Below are positions 1-10,035 of a stretch of DNA of 64,000 nucleotides, piece by piece. This stretch comes from Providencia burhodogranariea DSM 19968 (GTDB lineage: Bacteria; Pseudomonadota; Gammaproteobacteria; Enterobacterales; Enterobacteriaceae). Location of the stretch: contig NZ_KB233222.1 in NCBI RefSeq assembly GCF_000314855.2, positions 958,322 to 1,022,321 of the forward strand. The letters are read 5' to 3'. The translations under genes were made by a program, and so were the position numbers. How positions within the stretch are numbered: the stretch's first letter is position 1; every line of letters begins with the position of its first letter. The notes beneath the pieces were generated by a model that worked only from the letters and a program-made list of their open reading frames with translations, was not told where the DNA came from and ran no database searches.

Positions 1-420
1 TGGTTATCTAGTCCCCAAGTCGAACCAATCAAAATGATTTTACTATTCTCACCTAAACGCAAATTAGGTAGCATAGTTTTGAGATGTAATATACAGGCGC
101 TAATGTTGGTTTGAACCATATTTAAAACTTCTGCATCATCAGTTGTTTCAAACTGATATTCATCAGTGAAGGCTGTTTTTTCCCAAATACCCACATTATA
201 AATTAAGCAATCAATAGGAGTGTCGGCGATAGTATTCTTGACTATTTTTGTAGAATTTGGATCGGATAAGTCAGCTTGGATCCAATGGAAATTATTACTG
301 TCAAATATAGGCGCAGAACGGGAAACGCCATAAATAGTATCTTGAGCGGTCGGGACTCCTTCAATCAATGCTTTTCCTAACCCTTTGCTAACACCATAAA
401 CTAAAAATCTTTTGGTCATT
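1..420 (-). CDS. Short-chain dehydrogenase/reductase (partial, 3' end outside window)
   Basis: The minus strand reads from an ATG at 418-420 through 140 sense codons to the window edge, so the C-terminal part is missing. The N-terminus MTKRFLVYGVSKGLGKALIEG is a Rossmann-type nucleotide-binding start resembling the TGxxxGxG motif of SDR enzymes. It is followed by an acidic ADL segment near residue 50 and a YNVG segment near residue 80 matching the NNAG motif of the family. The segment IILIGSTWG near residue 132 fits the strand carrying the catalytic serine; the YxxxK motif would lie outside. The substrate cannot be told. It diverges from the ssu genes to its right and shows no obvious link to them. 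Confidence 0.8.
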
Positions 421-995
421 TATTTTCTCGTTATCTTCAGTTGGGTTGAATGTGTCACAAAAATTAATCGATTCCACAAACTAAATAGCATCACAGTAGA
501 TTTCTGATTTTTATCGAAAGCATCATACAGGACTAATAGGAATAATTAATTGGTAGTTGATGCTATACCGCTCATATTGCCAATGGTATGTTGCTGATTA
601 GCCTAACTCGCTTCAACGGCGAAATATCCGATAAAAATATAGCAGACAAATAGATATTTTAAATCATTTAGGTTTATATGCGTAGAAGGGTATTAAAGAT
701 TGTAGTAAATTAAAAATAAAACAATTGATTAACTGAAGATGAATTTAATTTATTAAAGGCATTTTATTTTTGATAATGATTTTATTTCACCTCGCTATTT
801 TAAGTTAATACATTTACTTTCTTAAGATGACTTCACGATAAGTGCATTTGGTATAAGGGATTTGTAGGAGGTTATGGTTTATAGATAAATTTTCTTATAC
901 TAAATAAATGCTAGTTAAGAATAAATTATTATTTCTTTCTGATTCAATAACTCGATAATGATTAATACCAGTTAATTCTTAATGGCGAGATTAAT
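421..995. other. Intergenic region between divergent SDR gene and ssuE
   Basis: This AT-rich stretch should hold the promoters of both divergent genes. I see no clear -35/-10 pair. A strong ribosome-binding sequence (TAGGAGG, 865-871) precedes a four-codon reading frame at 874-888; this may be chance. No RNA gene is visible. Confidence 0.4.
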
Positions 996-1589
996 TTGAA
1001 TATTTTAATTATTTCAGGTAGCCCAATGACGCAATCACGCTCATCGACATTACTTGATTATGCTCAGCGTTGGTTTAATAAATATAGCGCAGTTACTCAG
1101 CGAGTGAGCGTGCGTGACTTCGATGCAAATGTGCTGCTTAACGCAGAATATAAGCATTCACAAATTCAAGATTTTATTCAAAAAATAAAGGAGGCCGATG
1201 GCATTATTATCGCATCACCTGTATATCAATCATCTTATGCTGGCATACTTAAAGCAGTTCTTGATTTATTACCTCAAAGGTCATTTATGTCTAAACCAGT
1301 ATTACCCATAATGACAGGGGGAACTGATAGCCATCAATTAGCACTGGATTATGCTTTTAAACCACTACTTGCAGCATTAAAGGCTGAAGAAATAATGAGT
1401 GGAGTTTATGCCAGTGATAATGACCTTAAACATTCAAAGCAGGCTAATAAATATATTATTTCCGATCAAATTATTGAACGATTAAATAATAATTTACAGA
1501 TTTTTTATCAATCAATGAATAGAAATAAAAAACACTATCCAAATTTGGTTTTCCACGTTAATGCACAATCAATTATGGAGCTGAGGTAG
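996..1589 (+). CDS. ssuE: NADPH-dependent FMN reductase of sulfonate utilisation
   Basis: A 197-residue flavodoxin-like protein of the NADPH-dependent FMN reductase family, close to the usual SsuE length. It would supply reduced FMN to the monooxygenase SsuD encoded downstream. The N-terminal ISGSPMTQSRSS is the phosphate-binding loop of this family, and ASPVYQSSYAGILKAVLD (about residues 74-91) matches the second conserved SsuE block. The start is TTG at 996 because no in-frame ATG precedes the conserved beta strand; the ribosome-binding site is weak (GGCGAG). The stop is 5 bases before ssuC, so it heads an operon. Placement beside ssuCBD supports the assignment over other flavin reductases. 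Confidence 0.88.
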   Translation: MNILIISGSPMTQSRSSTLLDYAQRWFNKYSAVTQRVSVRDFDANVLLNAEYKHSQIQDFIQKIKEADGIIIASPVYQSSYAGILKAVLDLLPQRSFMSKPVLPIMTGGTDSHQLALDYAFKPLLAALKAEEIMSGVYASDNDLKHSKQANKYIISDQIIERLNNNLQIFYQSMNRNKKHYPNLVFHVNAQSIMELR

Positions 1590-1594
1590 TTAAT

Positions 1595-2374
1595 ATGAGT
1601 TACCAAAAAAATATAATTTTAAGTTGGATGCTACCAATAGTGTTATTAATTATTTGGCAACTTTCTGTTAGTAGCGGTTGGCTTTCAAATCGAATATTGC
1701 CTGAGCCATTACAAGTTATTAGTGCCGGATGGGGATTAATAAAAAGTGGTGAACTATGGACGAATATGGCGATTAGTACACTACGTGCTTCGGTTGGTTT
1801 TATTATTGGTGGCTCGATAGGTTTAATTCTAGGACTGATAACAGGGCTATCACGGTTGGGTGAAACATTGCTAGATAGCTCAATACAGATGATCCGTAAT
1901 GTGCCACATCTCGCTTTAATTCCCTTAGTGATCCTTTGGTTTGGGATTGATGAACGTGCAAAAGTTTTCCTCGTTGCCTTAGGAACTTTTTTCCCTATTT
2001 ATCTCAATACATTACATGGTATTAAACATCTTGACCGTGGGCTAATTGAAATGGCGAGAAGTTATGGATTACAGGGTTACAGTCTATTTCATCATGTCAT
2101 TTTTCCTGGCGCGCTACCGTCAATATTAGTGGGCGTTCGTTTCTCTTTAGGTCTGATGTGGCTGACATTAATTGTTGCTGAGACTATCTCGGCAAATGCA
2201 GGAATTGGCTATCTTGCGATGAATGCCCGCGAATTCCTTCGAACCGATATTGTCGTATTCACTATTATTGTTTATGCCTTATTGGGTAAGACAGCCGACT
2301 GGCCGACCTATTTATTAGAATTAGTATTACTGCGTTGGCATCCTGCTTGGCAAAAAAAAGAGGTCACAGTATGA
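1595..2374 (+). CDS. ssuC: Aliphatic sulfonate ABC transporter permease
   Basis: A 259-residue inner-membrane permease of the nitrate/sulfonate/taurine ABC family. It has a short N-terminal anchor (about residues 10-28) and five or so further hydrophobic segments. The cytoplasmic coupling loop is clear at about residues 150-185, with [10 protein letters not shown] followed by the hydrophobic [11 protein letters not shown], the EAA motif that contacts the ATPase. It overlaps the start of ssuB by four bases (ATGA), implying coupled translation. The order here is E-C-B-D, unlike E. coli ssuEADCB. Substrate assignment rests on the neighbouring SsuD and SsuE. Confidence 0.88.
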   Translation: MSYQKNIILSWMLPIVLLIIWQLSVSSGWLSNRILPEPLQVISAGWGLIKSGELWTNMAISTLRASVGFIIGGSIGLILGLITGLSRLGETLLDSSIQMIRNVPHLALIPLVILWFGIDERAKVFLVALGTFFPIYLNTLHGIKHLDRGLIEMARSYGLQGYSLFHHVIFPGALPSILVGVRFSLGLMWLTLIVAETISANAGIGYLAMNAREFLRTDIVVFTIIVYALLGKTADWPTYLLELVLLRWHPAWQKKEVTV

Positions 2375-3132
2375 CTGAACAAACACACAATTTAACCACA
2401 AGTAAAGGTATTGCTGTCCAGCTTAATAAAGTGACCAAACGATTTGGTTTTAATGAAATATTAAGCTCACTTAGTTTCACTATTCCGGCTGGGCAGTTTG
2501 TCACTATCGTTGGGCACAGTGGCTGTGGCAAAAGCACCTTGTTACGATTACTCGCAGATTTAGATTTACCGACATCAGGAGAAATTACCGCAGAAACCCT
2601 CTCGTTGTCCCATTTTCAAAGTACGACGAGAATGATGTTTCAAGAACCTAGGCTATTACCATGGAAAACTGTCATTCAAAACGTAGGGCTTGGACTAAAA
2701 GGGCAATGGCGTGCTGGAGCATTAGAGGCGCTGAAAGCGGTTGGCTTAATTGAAAAGGCGAATGAATGGCCCACGACTTTATCTGGAGGACAAAAACAGC
2801 GAGTCGCTTTAGCTAGAGCCTTAATTCATCGACCTCGTTTACTTTTACTTGATGAACCTTTAGGAGCCTTAGATGCATTGACTCGGCTTGAAATGCAGCA
2901 ATTAATTATCAAACTTTGGCAACAATATCAATTTACAGTGGTATTGGTAACCCATGATGTCCATGAGGCGGTATTCACTTCTGAACGCGTACTGATGCTA
3001 AAAGAAGGGGGGCTATATCTCGATATTCAAATCGATGAAAACTACCCCAGAGTATTAACCAATACACAGTTAATTGAAATAGAGTCGCAAGTATTAGCTG
3101 CGTTGACTGAATTAGAGCGGAAATATGCATAA
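2371..3132 (+). CDS. ssuB: Aliphatic sulfonate ABC transporter ATP-binding protein
   Basis: The ATPase of the sulfonate importer, 253 residues from the chosen start. It carries Walker [10 protein letters not shown], a Q-loop (FQEPRLLPW), the signature [15 protein letters not shown], Walker [13 protein letters not shown] and the switch histidine in VTHDVHEA. An in-frame ATG at 2335 exists, but the ATG at 2371 is preferred: AAAAGAGG lies just upstream and the ATGA overlap with the ssuC stop is typical of such operons. It should act at the inner membrane with SsuC and the binding protein SsuA. Confidence 0.88.
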   Translation: MTEQTHNLTTSKGIAVQLNKVTKRFGFNEILSSLSFTIPAGQFVTIVGHSGCGKSTLLRLLADLDLPTSGEITAETLSLSHFQSTTRMMFQEPRLLPWKTVIQNVGLGLKGQWRAGALEALKAVGLIEKANEWPTTLSGGQKQRVALARALIHRPRLLLLDEPLGALDALTRLEMQQLIIKLWQQYQFTVVLVTHDVHEAVFTSERVLMLKEGGLYLDIQIDENYPRVLTNTQLIEIESQVLAALTELERKYA

Positions 3133-3173
3133 TTGAGTTAATTAACTACTGAAGTTACAGAGGAATAGTCATC

Positions 3174-4337
3174 ATGACAGCTCAACAAGATTTACAGTTA
3201 TTTTGGTTTCTACCGACCCATGGGGAAGGCCGCTATTTAGGGACACAAAAAGGAGGGCGAGCAGTTACTTTAGCTTATTTACAGCAGATAGCTATCGCGG
3301 CAGATAGCTTGGGCTTTCACGGCGTGCTGATCCCAACAGGAAAAAGCTGTGAAGATTCTTGGCTGACGGCGGCAGCACTTATTTCAGTGACAAAACAGTT
3401 ACGTTTTTTAGTCGCAGTGAGACCCGGACTTCAACCACCGACATTAGCCGCAAGAATGGCTTCAACACTAGATAGGTTATCTGATGGTCGTCTATTAGTA
3501 AACGTGGTGACGGGGGGAGATCCACTCGAAAACAAAGGGGATGGCATTTTCTTAGATCATAGTGAGAGATACAAAGTCACAAAGGAGTTTCTGGCAGTTT
3601 ATAAAAAATTAATTCGTGGTGAAGAAGTTGATTATCAAGGTGAACATATTCATGTTGAAAATGCAAAGCTACTCTTTCCACCCATTCAGCCATCGGGGCC
3701 ACCACTCTATTTTGGTGGCTCATCATCCGAAGCCTTAACTATTGCAGCTGAACACATTGATACCTATTTGACATGGGGAGAACCGCTTAAAGAAGTCGCT
3801 GAAAAAATTAATAATGTCCAAAAACAGGCCGAACTTAAAGGTAATAAATTAGAATTTGGTATCCGCCTACACGTTATTGTGCGCGAGACCGAAGAGGAAG
3901 CGATTGATGCTGCTAATAAACTTATATCACATCTTGATGATGAAACTATTGCACAAGCCCAAAGTATTTTTGCCCGCATGGATTCAACAGGGCAAGCACG
4001 GATGCAAGCTTTACATCAAGGCTCAAAAGATAATCTTTTTATTGCACCAAACTTATGGGCTGGAATCGGTCTAGTACGTGGTGGAGCGGGTACTGCATTA
4101 GTGGGAGATCCTCAACAAATAGTTGATCGCATACAAGAGTATCAGGCATTAGGTATCACTAAATTTATTTTCTCTGGCTATCCACATTTGGATGAAGCGC
4201 ATCGATTTGCTGAACTAGTTATGCCATTATTCAGTGAACAAAAAGGATTGGCATTACCAACATCAGGGCTTAATACAGGACCATTTGGTGAAACGATTGG
4301 TAATGATATTCGCCCAAAACAGACTAGTGCTAGTTAA
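3174..4337 (+). CDS. ssuD: FMNH2-dependent alkanesulfonate monooxygenase
   Basis: A 387-residue luciferase-like flavin monooxygenase (E. coli SsuD has 381). It uses FMNH2 from SsuE and O2 to split alkanesulfonates into sulfite and aldehyde, giving the cell sulfur. The segment [10 protein letters not shown] (about residues 50-59) contains the conserved active-site cysteine region of SsuD, and [13 protein letters not shown] near residue 303 matches the mobile loop with the conserved arginine. [17 protein letters not shown] is the typical flavin-fold block. The start ATG at 3174 has AGAGGAAT upstream. It lies 41 bases after ssuB in the same operon. Confidence 0.92.
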   Translation: MTAQQDLQLFWFLPTHGEGRYLGTQKGGRAVTLAYLQQIAIAADSLGFHGVLIPTGKSCEDSWLTAAALISVTKQLRFLVAVRPGLQPPTLAARMASTLDRLSDGRLLVNVVTGGDPLENKGDGIFLDHSERYKVTKEFLAVYKKLIRGEEVDYQGEHIHVENAKLLFPPIQPSGPPLYFGGSSSEALTIAAEHIDTYLTWGEPLKEVAEKINNVQKQAELKGNKLEFGIRLHVIVRETEEEAIDAANKLISHLDDETIAQAQSIFARMDSTGQARMQALHQGSKDNLFIAPNLWAGIGLVRGGAGTALVGDPQQIVDRIQEYQALGITKFIFSGYPHLDEAHRFAELVMPLFSEQKGLALPTSGLNTGPFGETIGNDIRPKQTSAS

Positions 4338-4350
4338 TTGAAGCCGGTTA

Positions 4351-4375
4351 TATATCCAGAATAATTCAAGTTGTA
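4351..4375 (+). repeat. Short intergenic repeat related to 54453-54491
   Basis: The segment AGAATAATTCAAGTTG is close to the reverse complement of the one at 54470-54491 (ACCCTAAATAATTCAGG). I associate the AATAATTCAAGTTG type with intergenic repeats in Morganellaceae and Photorhabdus-like genomes. The copy is short and degraded. It sits between ssuD and ssuA. Confidence 0.4.
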
Positions 4376-4607
4376 TTTAGAGACTAAACCACGTTATTTT
4401 CATGTGTACAGAACAAGGATTATCAATAACGTTGTGGCTGGCGTTATTTACGCATACAGTTACTAGTAACTTAAAGTATGACGAATATAAATTCCATATT
4501 GATTTAATCAATATATTTATTTGTGCGCCTCATTCATTAATCAATATTGCATAATGAAAAACCAATATTGATATTTCGATATCATTGATGATATCAGGAG
4601 TTTAATT

Positions 4608-5555
4608 ATGAAAAAAATTACTTTATTCGTTACGTTTTTGTTTATGGCTATTTATTCCACGGTTTCATTTTCAGAATCAAAAACAATTAATATAGGATTT
4701 CAAAAAGGGAATATATTTGCATTATTAAAATTTAAAGGAGTACTGGAGCCTGAATTTAAAAAACATAATGTGAATATTCGCTGGATTGAATTTGCAGCAG
4801 GCCCACAAATGCTCGAAGGATTAAATGTGGGCAGTATCGCTCTGGCAGCCACTGGGGATGCGCCACCAATATTTGCACAGGCAGCTCAAGCTGATTTTGT
4901 TTACTTAGGTCACTCTCCGGCTAATCCACGGACAGAAGCTCTTGTCGTTCATGATAAATCATCAATTAAGTCCGTCAGTGATTTGAAAGGAAAGCGAGTG
5001 GCGCTGAACAAAGGGTCAGATGTTAACTACTTGCTGGTAGCAGCGTTGCAGCGCGCTGGGTTGAATTACAATGAGATAACACCCGTATATTTGCCACCAT
5101 CTGATGCTAGAGCTGCATTTGAAAAAGGTGTCGTTGATGCATGGGCAATTTGGGACCCCTTCTTAGCTGAAGTCCAAACTAATTTGCCAGTTCGTGAAAT
5201 AGTGAATGGTGAAAATTTAGTTCCTCATTACACGTTTTTTCTGGCAAGTCGTGATTTTGCCGAGAAAACACCTCAATATGCTGAAATCATTATTGAGCAA
5301 TTGAAACAACAAAGCGAATGGGGAAATGCGAATAAAGCCGAGACTGCGGGTATATTATCAGCATCAACAGGATTAGATAAAGCAATTTGGTTAAAAGCAT
5401 TGCAACGTTCTAATTATGGTTTTATTAGAATGACCGATGCAGCATTTGCAGAGCAACAAAATATTGCAAACATATTTGCTAAAATACGCTTAATACCAGA
5501 ATCTATTGACGTTAAAAAAGGTCAGTGGAGTGCGGATATAAAGGAAAATAAATGA
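4608..5555 (+). CDS. ssuA: Aliphatic sulfonate-binding periplasmic protein
   Basis: A 315-residue periplasmic substrate-binding protein (E. coli SsuA has 319). It has a signal peptide: lysines at 2-3, a hydrophobic core to about residue 20, and likely cleavage near SFS-ES. The mature part begins TINIGFQKGN, and FAAGPQMLEGLNVGSIALAATGD and AWAIWDPFLAEV are family blocks that line the ligand site. The start has AGGAG eight bases upstream. It is separated from ssuD by 270 bases, so it may have its own promoter, unlike E. coli where ssuA follows ssuE. GATATC-rich palindromic sequence just upstream (4571-4596) could be regulatory. Confidence 0.88.
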   Translation: MKKITLFVTFLFMAIYSTVSFSESKTINIGFQKGNIFALLKFKGVLEPEFKKHNVNIRWIEFAAGPQMLEGLNVGSIALAATGDAPPIFAQAAQADFVYLGHSPANPRTEALVVHDKSSIKSVSDLKGKRVALNKGSDVNYLLVAALQRAGLNYNEITPVYLPPSDARAAFEKGVVDAWAIWDPFLAEVQTNLPVREIVNGENLVPHYTFFLASRDFAEKTPQYAEIIIEQLKQQSEWGNANKAETAGILSASTGLDKAIWLKALQRSNYGFIRMTDAAFAEQQNIANIFAKIRLIPESIDVKKGQWSADIKENK

Positions 5556-5622
5556 CGTTGTCCGCAACGTGGGAATAAAAAGTGTGATGTATAGGCATCA
5601 TTTCAATTTACTTCGCTCAATC

Positions 5623-5780
5623 TCAAGATTGTAATTGTTCTTGTCTATGAACTTCAACAGAGGAGTAGGGCATTTGCCCTGCAAGTTCGAAGCAGCGCTC
5701 CATCGGCAGTTTACCGTTGTGAGCGCTATGAGGGTATTCCCAGTTATAGTCCTGTGAGCATTTCCCTAATCGCAATTATA
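5623..5780 (-). pseudogene. Transposase C-terminal fragment (degenerate)
   Basis: On the minus strand an open stretch ends at a TGA (5623-5625) and reads CSQDYNWEYPHSAHNGKLP followed by MERCFELAGQ. The pattern DYNxxxPHSxxxGxxPME is typical of the C-terminal end of DDE-type transposases. Nothing upstream extends it: a stop lies in frame near 5780. I see no inverted repeats. It is therefore probably the tail of a lost insertion element, next to the orphan gene at 5904. The family cannot be named with certainty. Confidence 0.45.
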
Positions 5781-5903
5781 TTAAGGTAATAACTGCGATG
5801 GTATCCTGTACGGTATAGTTAGATAGTGCTCTCAGTGACAAGACTTTTGTAACGTACTTAAAAGCCTTACTAAACTGATGGTAGAACCTTTCGTCGCGGT
5901 TAT

Positions 5904-7634
5904 TTATAGCGACTGGTCGTGATAAAGCCAATCAAAATAGTCATCATTCGGCTGCTCCGAGGCTCCAATTCTCTCCCCTTGGAGGAGGCGGTCGTAGCGC
6001 GCTATACCCGCATTTTGTGCTTCAAGCTTATGCTCATGTCGTGTCAAAGGCTCGTGGCTATCATGAGGAGATAGCTCTTGCTTCATCACGTTAGTAAAAT
6101 ATTCTTTGGCTTTTTCGCTGAGGTTCGGAGCCTCTCCTTTCATACGTTGTACAATGATATTAATTGCTCCTCGATAAGCATTTATATCTTTGGCATTAAT
6201 CTCTTTATTTTCCACATCGTTTAAAATCAGACTAAGCAATTCATTAACAGCATGTTCATTTGGAATTTTCGAGTTTTTATTTTCAGCCTCTAAAGCATGC
6301 TTACTAATCAGGTTATTCCATAGTTTATCCAATGGTTGGTGTTTTTGCGTATATAGGTCAATTTTGAGTTGAACCGCCGCCAGAATTCCTTCCGTTGTTA
6401 GAAATTCACCATTGCGAAGGCCATAAAAGTTCCCCATAGTACTTGCATGTATAGGTGTGCCAAATGGCCCTTGTTTCACAATATCGAACTGTGTCCTTCT
6501 TTCAAGGCGGAGAAACCCGACCTGACCTTGTCCTAAATATTCACTCAGGCTGTATACATTCGTTCTAGGTAATATCGGAGCATCTTCATTGACACCTGAT
6601 TGGTGGCCTAGATAGATTGTGCTTTTATATTGATCGGATAGTGCAAATAAAACTTCCCTTTGTTCAATTCGGTCAAAACCTTCTTTTACTAGGTCATTAA
6701 AAAAGTGAACATTAACACCCTTTTCTGAGGCATATTCTTTCCATAAATTCTGCTCTGTTTTAGTTAATTCACTTCCTGAAAAACAGATATCAAATTGATC
6801 TTCTTTTATGGTTTTGTGAGCCGCCTTTTTTGCATCATAAATACAATCTACCAAATTTTGCATGTGAGCAACTTCCGGTGTCGTGTGACGATACTGCCGA
6901 GGATCCCAATTAGACTCTGGTTTTCTTTTGTTTATATTAACCATAATAAGCCTATTTTCCCGAGTGAAATTCTCTACACCACTACAAGGTATTGATTTAC
7001 TTTCAAAATAGCTCTTGATTTTTGAATTAGAATTGATGTCACGACGAAATTGTTCATGTACTGCCTTTCTTATACTGGGAACAGAAATAATGCTATCGTA
7101 ATACTGGTAGTGTTTTTTATTACTCACTCCTTTTTGCAGTTTTTCCATCTCTAAGTCATTACAGATAATATAATCACGGCCCTCCTGGAATTTATTTCCC
7201 ATTGAATTAACATGATCTATTATAGTGGGAAGATTATCATTAAAATGAGCCTTCTGATCGGACGATTTTTTACATCTATAATATTCAAATATCGTGAGTG
7301 GGCGAGTACTCTCATCTAGGAAACCAACATATTTATAGGCATTCATATCCCCTCTTGCGGATGGAGGAAAGTGAACTAATGGCCTTCCGGAATTTTTGAG
7401 TTCATATTTAAATGAATCAATATTTTCTTGGGAACTAGCAAATTTATCCCATACAGAGGGTTGTTGATGCTTGCTTTTTTTGTTCTGTTTCATGGGTGGC
7501 ATGGTTTGGGGATTATTAGTCATGTTTTTGATCCCCTTTACTTGAGACGCTAAGTTTCCCTTTAGTGCATCTGAATTGCCGTGGTTGTTATTTTGCTGCA
7601 ATGCAGGTAATTCAGTGGTGCTGTTTACTCTCAT
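5904..7634 (-). CDS. Orphan 576-residue protein, possibly a secreted effector
   Basis: I do not recognise this family. The 576-residue protein has no membrane segment or Sec signal. Its first 60 residues are polar and rich in Asn, Gln, Ser, Thr and Lys, as is common for type III secretion signals, and are followed by a basic patch (KQNKKSKHQQP). Residues about 275-420 look like a folded alpha/beta core (DICFSGSE, then TIYLGHQSGVNED, then QGQVGFLRLERRT). The C-terminal third is mostly helical and charged. None of the leucine-rich, ankyrin, Fic (HPFxxGN) or patatin (GxSxG) signatures is present. The start has GGAG about 11 bases upstream. It stands alone, flanked by a transposase scrap and about 0.8 kb of AT-rich DNA, which suggests acquisition by transfer. 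The effector role is inference. Confidence 0.6.
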   Translation of the reverse strand: MRVNSTTELPALQQNNNHGNSDALKGNLASQVKGIKNMTNNPQTMPPMKQNKKSKHQQPSVWDKFASSQENIDSFKYELKNSGRPLVHFPPSARGDMNAYKYVGFLDESTRPLTIFEYYRCKKSSDQKAHFNDNLPTIIDHVNSMGNKFQEGRDYIICNDLEMEKLQKGVSNKKHYQYYDSIISVPSIRKAVHEQFRRDINSNSKIKSYFESKSIPCSGVENFTRENRLIMVNINKRKPESNWDPRQYRHTTPEVAHMQNLVDCIYDAKKAAHKTIKEDQFDICFSGSELTKTEQNLWKEYASEKGVNVHFFNDLVKEGFDRIEQREVLFALSDQYKSTIYLGHQSGVNEDAPILPRTNVYSLSEYLGQGQVGFLRLERRTQFDIVKQGPFGTPIHASTMGNFYGLRNGEFLTTEGILAAVQLKIDLYTQKHQPLDKLWNNLISKHALEAENKNSKIPNEHAVNELLSLILNDVENKEINAKDINAYRGAINIIVQRMKGEAPNLSEKAKEYFTNVMKQELSPHDSHEPLTRHEHKLEAQNAGIARYDRLLQGERIGASEQPNDDYFDWLYHDQSL

Positions 7635-8426
7635 TTATTTAAATTCTCCAATTGGTAAGGCTACTAAATTAGATTATTGATGCTTAATAATAATTTTATC
7701 TTCACAGCCGCTTATAAGAATCTGAGTTTTTTTTACATTTAGGTATTATTGTAAGTCGCAATTAAAACCGTAATTAATTTACTCTCTTGGGGGGCGAAAA
7801 TATTTCACAAATAAATATTATGCAAGGCTTTGATGTATCAGATTGATGATCCATCCTCTAATCCCTGTTTGTTTTTGTTTTAAATTATTTGTTAATTTAA
7901 AGGTTATGTATCATGACATATATTTCCCATGTATCAATAGGATCAGATAATTATTCACTTATTTTTTGTTTTTATAATTTATTTTCTTGAGAGTGAGATT
8001 GGTTTTCCTTTTTATTCAATATGATGAATGGCTTGAGGTTTAATGTGATTTTCATATGACAACTTTTCATTAATAATTATTTTAATTGAATGGTTGTGTG
8101 GTGAGGTTTATTGTCTGATGAAATTTAAACTAACCTAGTGATAAGATATGAAAAGAAATATCAATGGATATTGATAAATATGAAAGCATAACTATATTAC
8201 AATAATATTAAATTTTAAGGGGGGAGGTAGACTGCATGGCTCGAATTATTTTATGTGTGATAGTAAATCAAAGTGATCAAATGTAGTTAACAACGTTTCA
8301 ATTTTAAATGCTGATAGATATATTTTCCTAAAATCCTCAATGATTAACGCGAAAGCTGATTTGAAACAAGAATTGTTTGCCCATTACTTCCCATAATAGA
8401 ACAATTGAAATTAGGGGAGATAAAGT
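7635..8426. other. AT-rich intergenic region
   Basis: About 790 bases between divergent genes, very AT-rich. I see no RNA gene, no convincing small reading frame with a ribosome-binding site, and no clear operator. It must contain the promoter of the orphan gene and that of pepT; GGGGAG at 8413-8418 is the pepT ribosome-binding site. Confidence 0.4.
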
Positions 8427-9659
8427 ATGGACAGACTCTTAGAACGGTTTTTTGAATACACTGCATTTGATACACAGTCAAAACCAAATGCAAAAACAGT
8501 ACCGAGTAGCACGGGGCAACTAAAATTAGCCCGTGCGTTGGTAAACGAATTGAAAGTGTTTGGATTTGAAAATGTCGTGCTTTCTGAACAAGGTTGTGTC
8601 ACGGCCTACCTTCCAGCGAATGTTGACTGGGATATTCCTGCCATTGGTTTCATCTCACACTTAGATACTTCACCGGATTTTTCAGGTAAGCATGTTTGCC
8701 CTCAGATATTAGAAAACTATCGAGGTGGTGATATTGCATTAGGTATTGGTGATGAAGTGCTATCGCCGGTGATGTTTCCAATACTGCATGAGATGATTGG
8801 CAAAACACTGATCATGACAGATGGCAAAACGTTGTTAGGTGCTGATGATAAAGCGGGCATCGCTGAAATCATTACGGCATTAGTACGACTAAAAGCAAGT
8901 AACACACCACATGGTAAAATTTGTATAGCTTTTACACCCGACGAAGAAATTGGTCTCGGAGCAAAATATATCGATTTAAAAGTGTTTGATGCTCGTTGGG
9001 CTTATACGGTTGATGGTGGAGGTGTTGGCGAATTAGAGTACGAAAACTTCAATGCAGCAAATGTAGCCATTAAAATCGTTGGCAACAATATGCATCCCGG
9101 TACAGCGAAAGGTGTAATGGTTAATGCGTTAACATTGGCAAATCGAATTCATGCTGAAATACCAAAATCTGAAACGCCTGAACAAACAGATGGTTATGAA
9201 GGTTTTTATCATCTAAATTCAATGAAGGGAACCGTAGAAAAAGCGGAAATGAACTACATCATCCGTGATTTTGATACTGGGAAATTTGAAGCTCGCAAGA
9301 AGAACATAATTCGAATAGCTGAGAAAATCGGGCAGGACCTTCACCCAAGTTGTTATATTGAATTAACCATCGATGATAGTTATTACAACATGCATAAAGA
9401 AGTGATGAAGCACCCACATGTCATCGAGATAGCTCAGCAAGCGATGAAAGATTGTGGTATTGAGCCGATAGTGAAACCTATTCGTGGTGGTACCGATGGC
9501 GCACAACTATCTTACCGAGGTTTACCTTGCCCAAATATCTTTACGGGAGGGTATAATTTTCACAGTAAACATGAATTCATTACACAGGAAGGGATGGAAC
9601 AAGCCGTCAGTGTTATTATGCGAATTGCTGAGTTAACAGCCATTTATGCAAAAAAATAA
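8427..9659 (+). CDS. pepT: Peptidase T (tripeptide aminopeptidase)
   Basis: A 410-residue cytoplasmic zinc aminopeptidase of family M20B (E. coli PepT has 408) that removes N-terminal residues from tripeptides. The metal and catalytic residues are in place: [25 protein letters not shown], the DEEIGLGA glutamate pair, TVDGGGVGE and the final FHSKHEF histidine. The start ATG at 8427 is supported by GGGGAG nine bases upstream. In E. coli pepT also neighbours roxA and phoPQ, so the local order is conserved. A terminator follows. Confidence 0.95.
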   Translation: MDRLLERFFEYTAFDTQSKPNAKTVPSSTGQLKLARALVNELKVFGFENVVLSEQGCVTAYLPANVDWDIPAIGFISHLDTSPDFSGKHVCPQILENYRGGDIALGIGDEVLSPVMFPILHEMIGKTLIMTDGKTLLGADDKAGIAEIITALVRLKASNTPHGKICIAFTPDEEIGLGAKYIDLKVFDARWAYTVDGGGVGELEYENFNAANVAIKIVGNNMHPGTAKGVMVNALTLANRIHAEIPKSETPEQTDGYEGFYHLNSMKGTVEKAEMNYIIRDFDTGKFEARKKNIIRIAEKIGQDLHPSCYIELTIDDSYYNMHKEVMKHPHVIEIAQQAMKDCGIEPIVKPIRGGTDGAQLSYRGLPCPNIFTGGYNFHSKHEFITQEGMEQAVSVIMRIAELTAIYAKK

Positions 9660-9700
9660 TATTGTTCGTCTTATGTATTATTCACTGCTAATTGATTAAT

Positions 9701-9730
9701 CCCTATCGCTTATCCGTGATAGGGGTTTTT
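9701..9730 (+). terminator. Rho-independent terminator after pepT
   Basis: CCCTATCGC and GTGATAGGG form a nine-base stem (one G-T pair) around TTATCC, followed by TTTTT. It lies about 40 bases after the pepT stop. Confidence 0.85.
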
Positions 9731-9965
9731 ATCTGTAAAATGTATATGTTAGGTTGTTCTCTTTTCATTGTGTTGCCGTAAGTTGAATCTCCATTTTTGG
9801 AGCGAGGCATATCGTTTAAATCCCTGAGAAAAGCAAGGTGTTGCTTGGGTATGGCGTACCGATAAAGATATTGGTTATAGTTGTTATGCGATGGATGTTG
9901 AAGCTTAGATATGGTCTTTGTTTACACTTGTCCTAAATTAATGTTCTGATTAAATTGATCGCTCA

Positions 9966-10003
9966 ATAAAAAGCTGAGCTAGGTAGATGACCCCACTCAG
10001 CTT
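9966..10003 (-). terminator. Rho-independent terminator after roxA
   Basis: On the minus strand AAGCTGAG pairs with CTCAGCTT across a 17-base loop and is followed by TTTTATT. It lies about 30 bases beyond the roxA stop. Confidence 0.8.
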
Positions 10004-10035
10004 AAATGTAATTGAAGCATTCACTCATCAACGAA

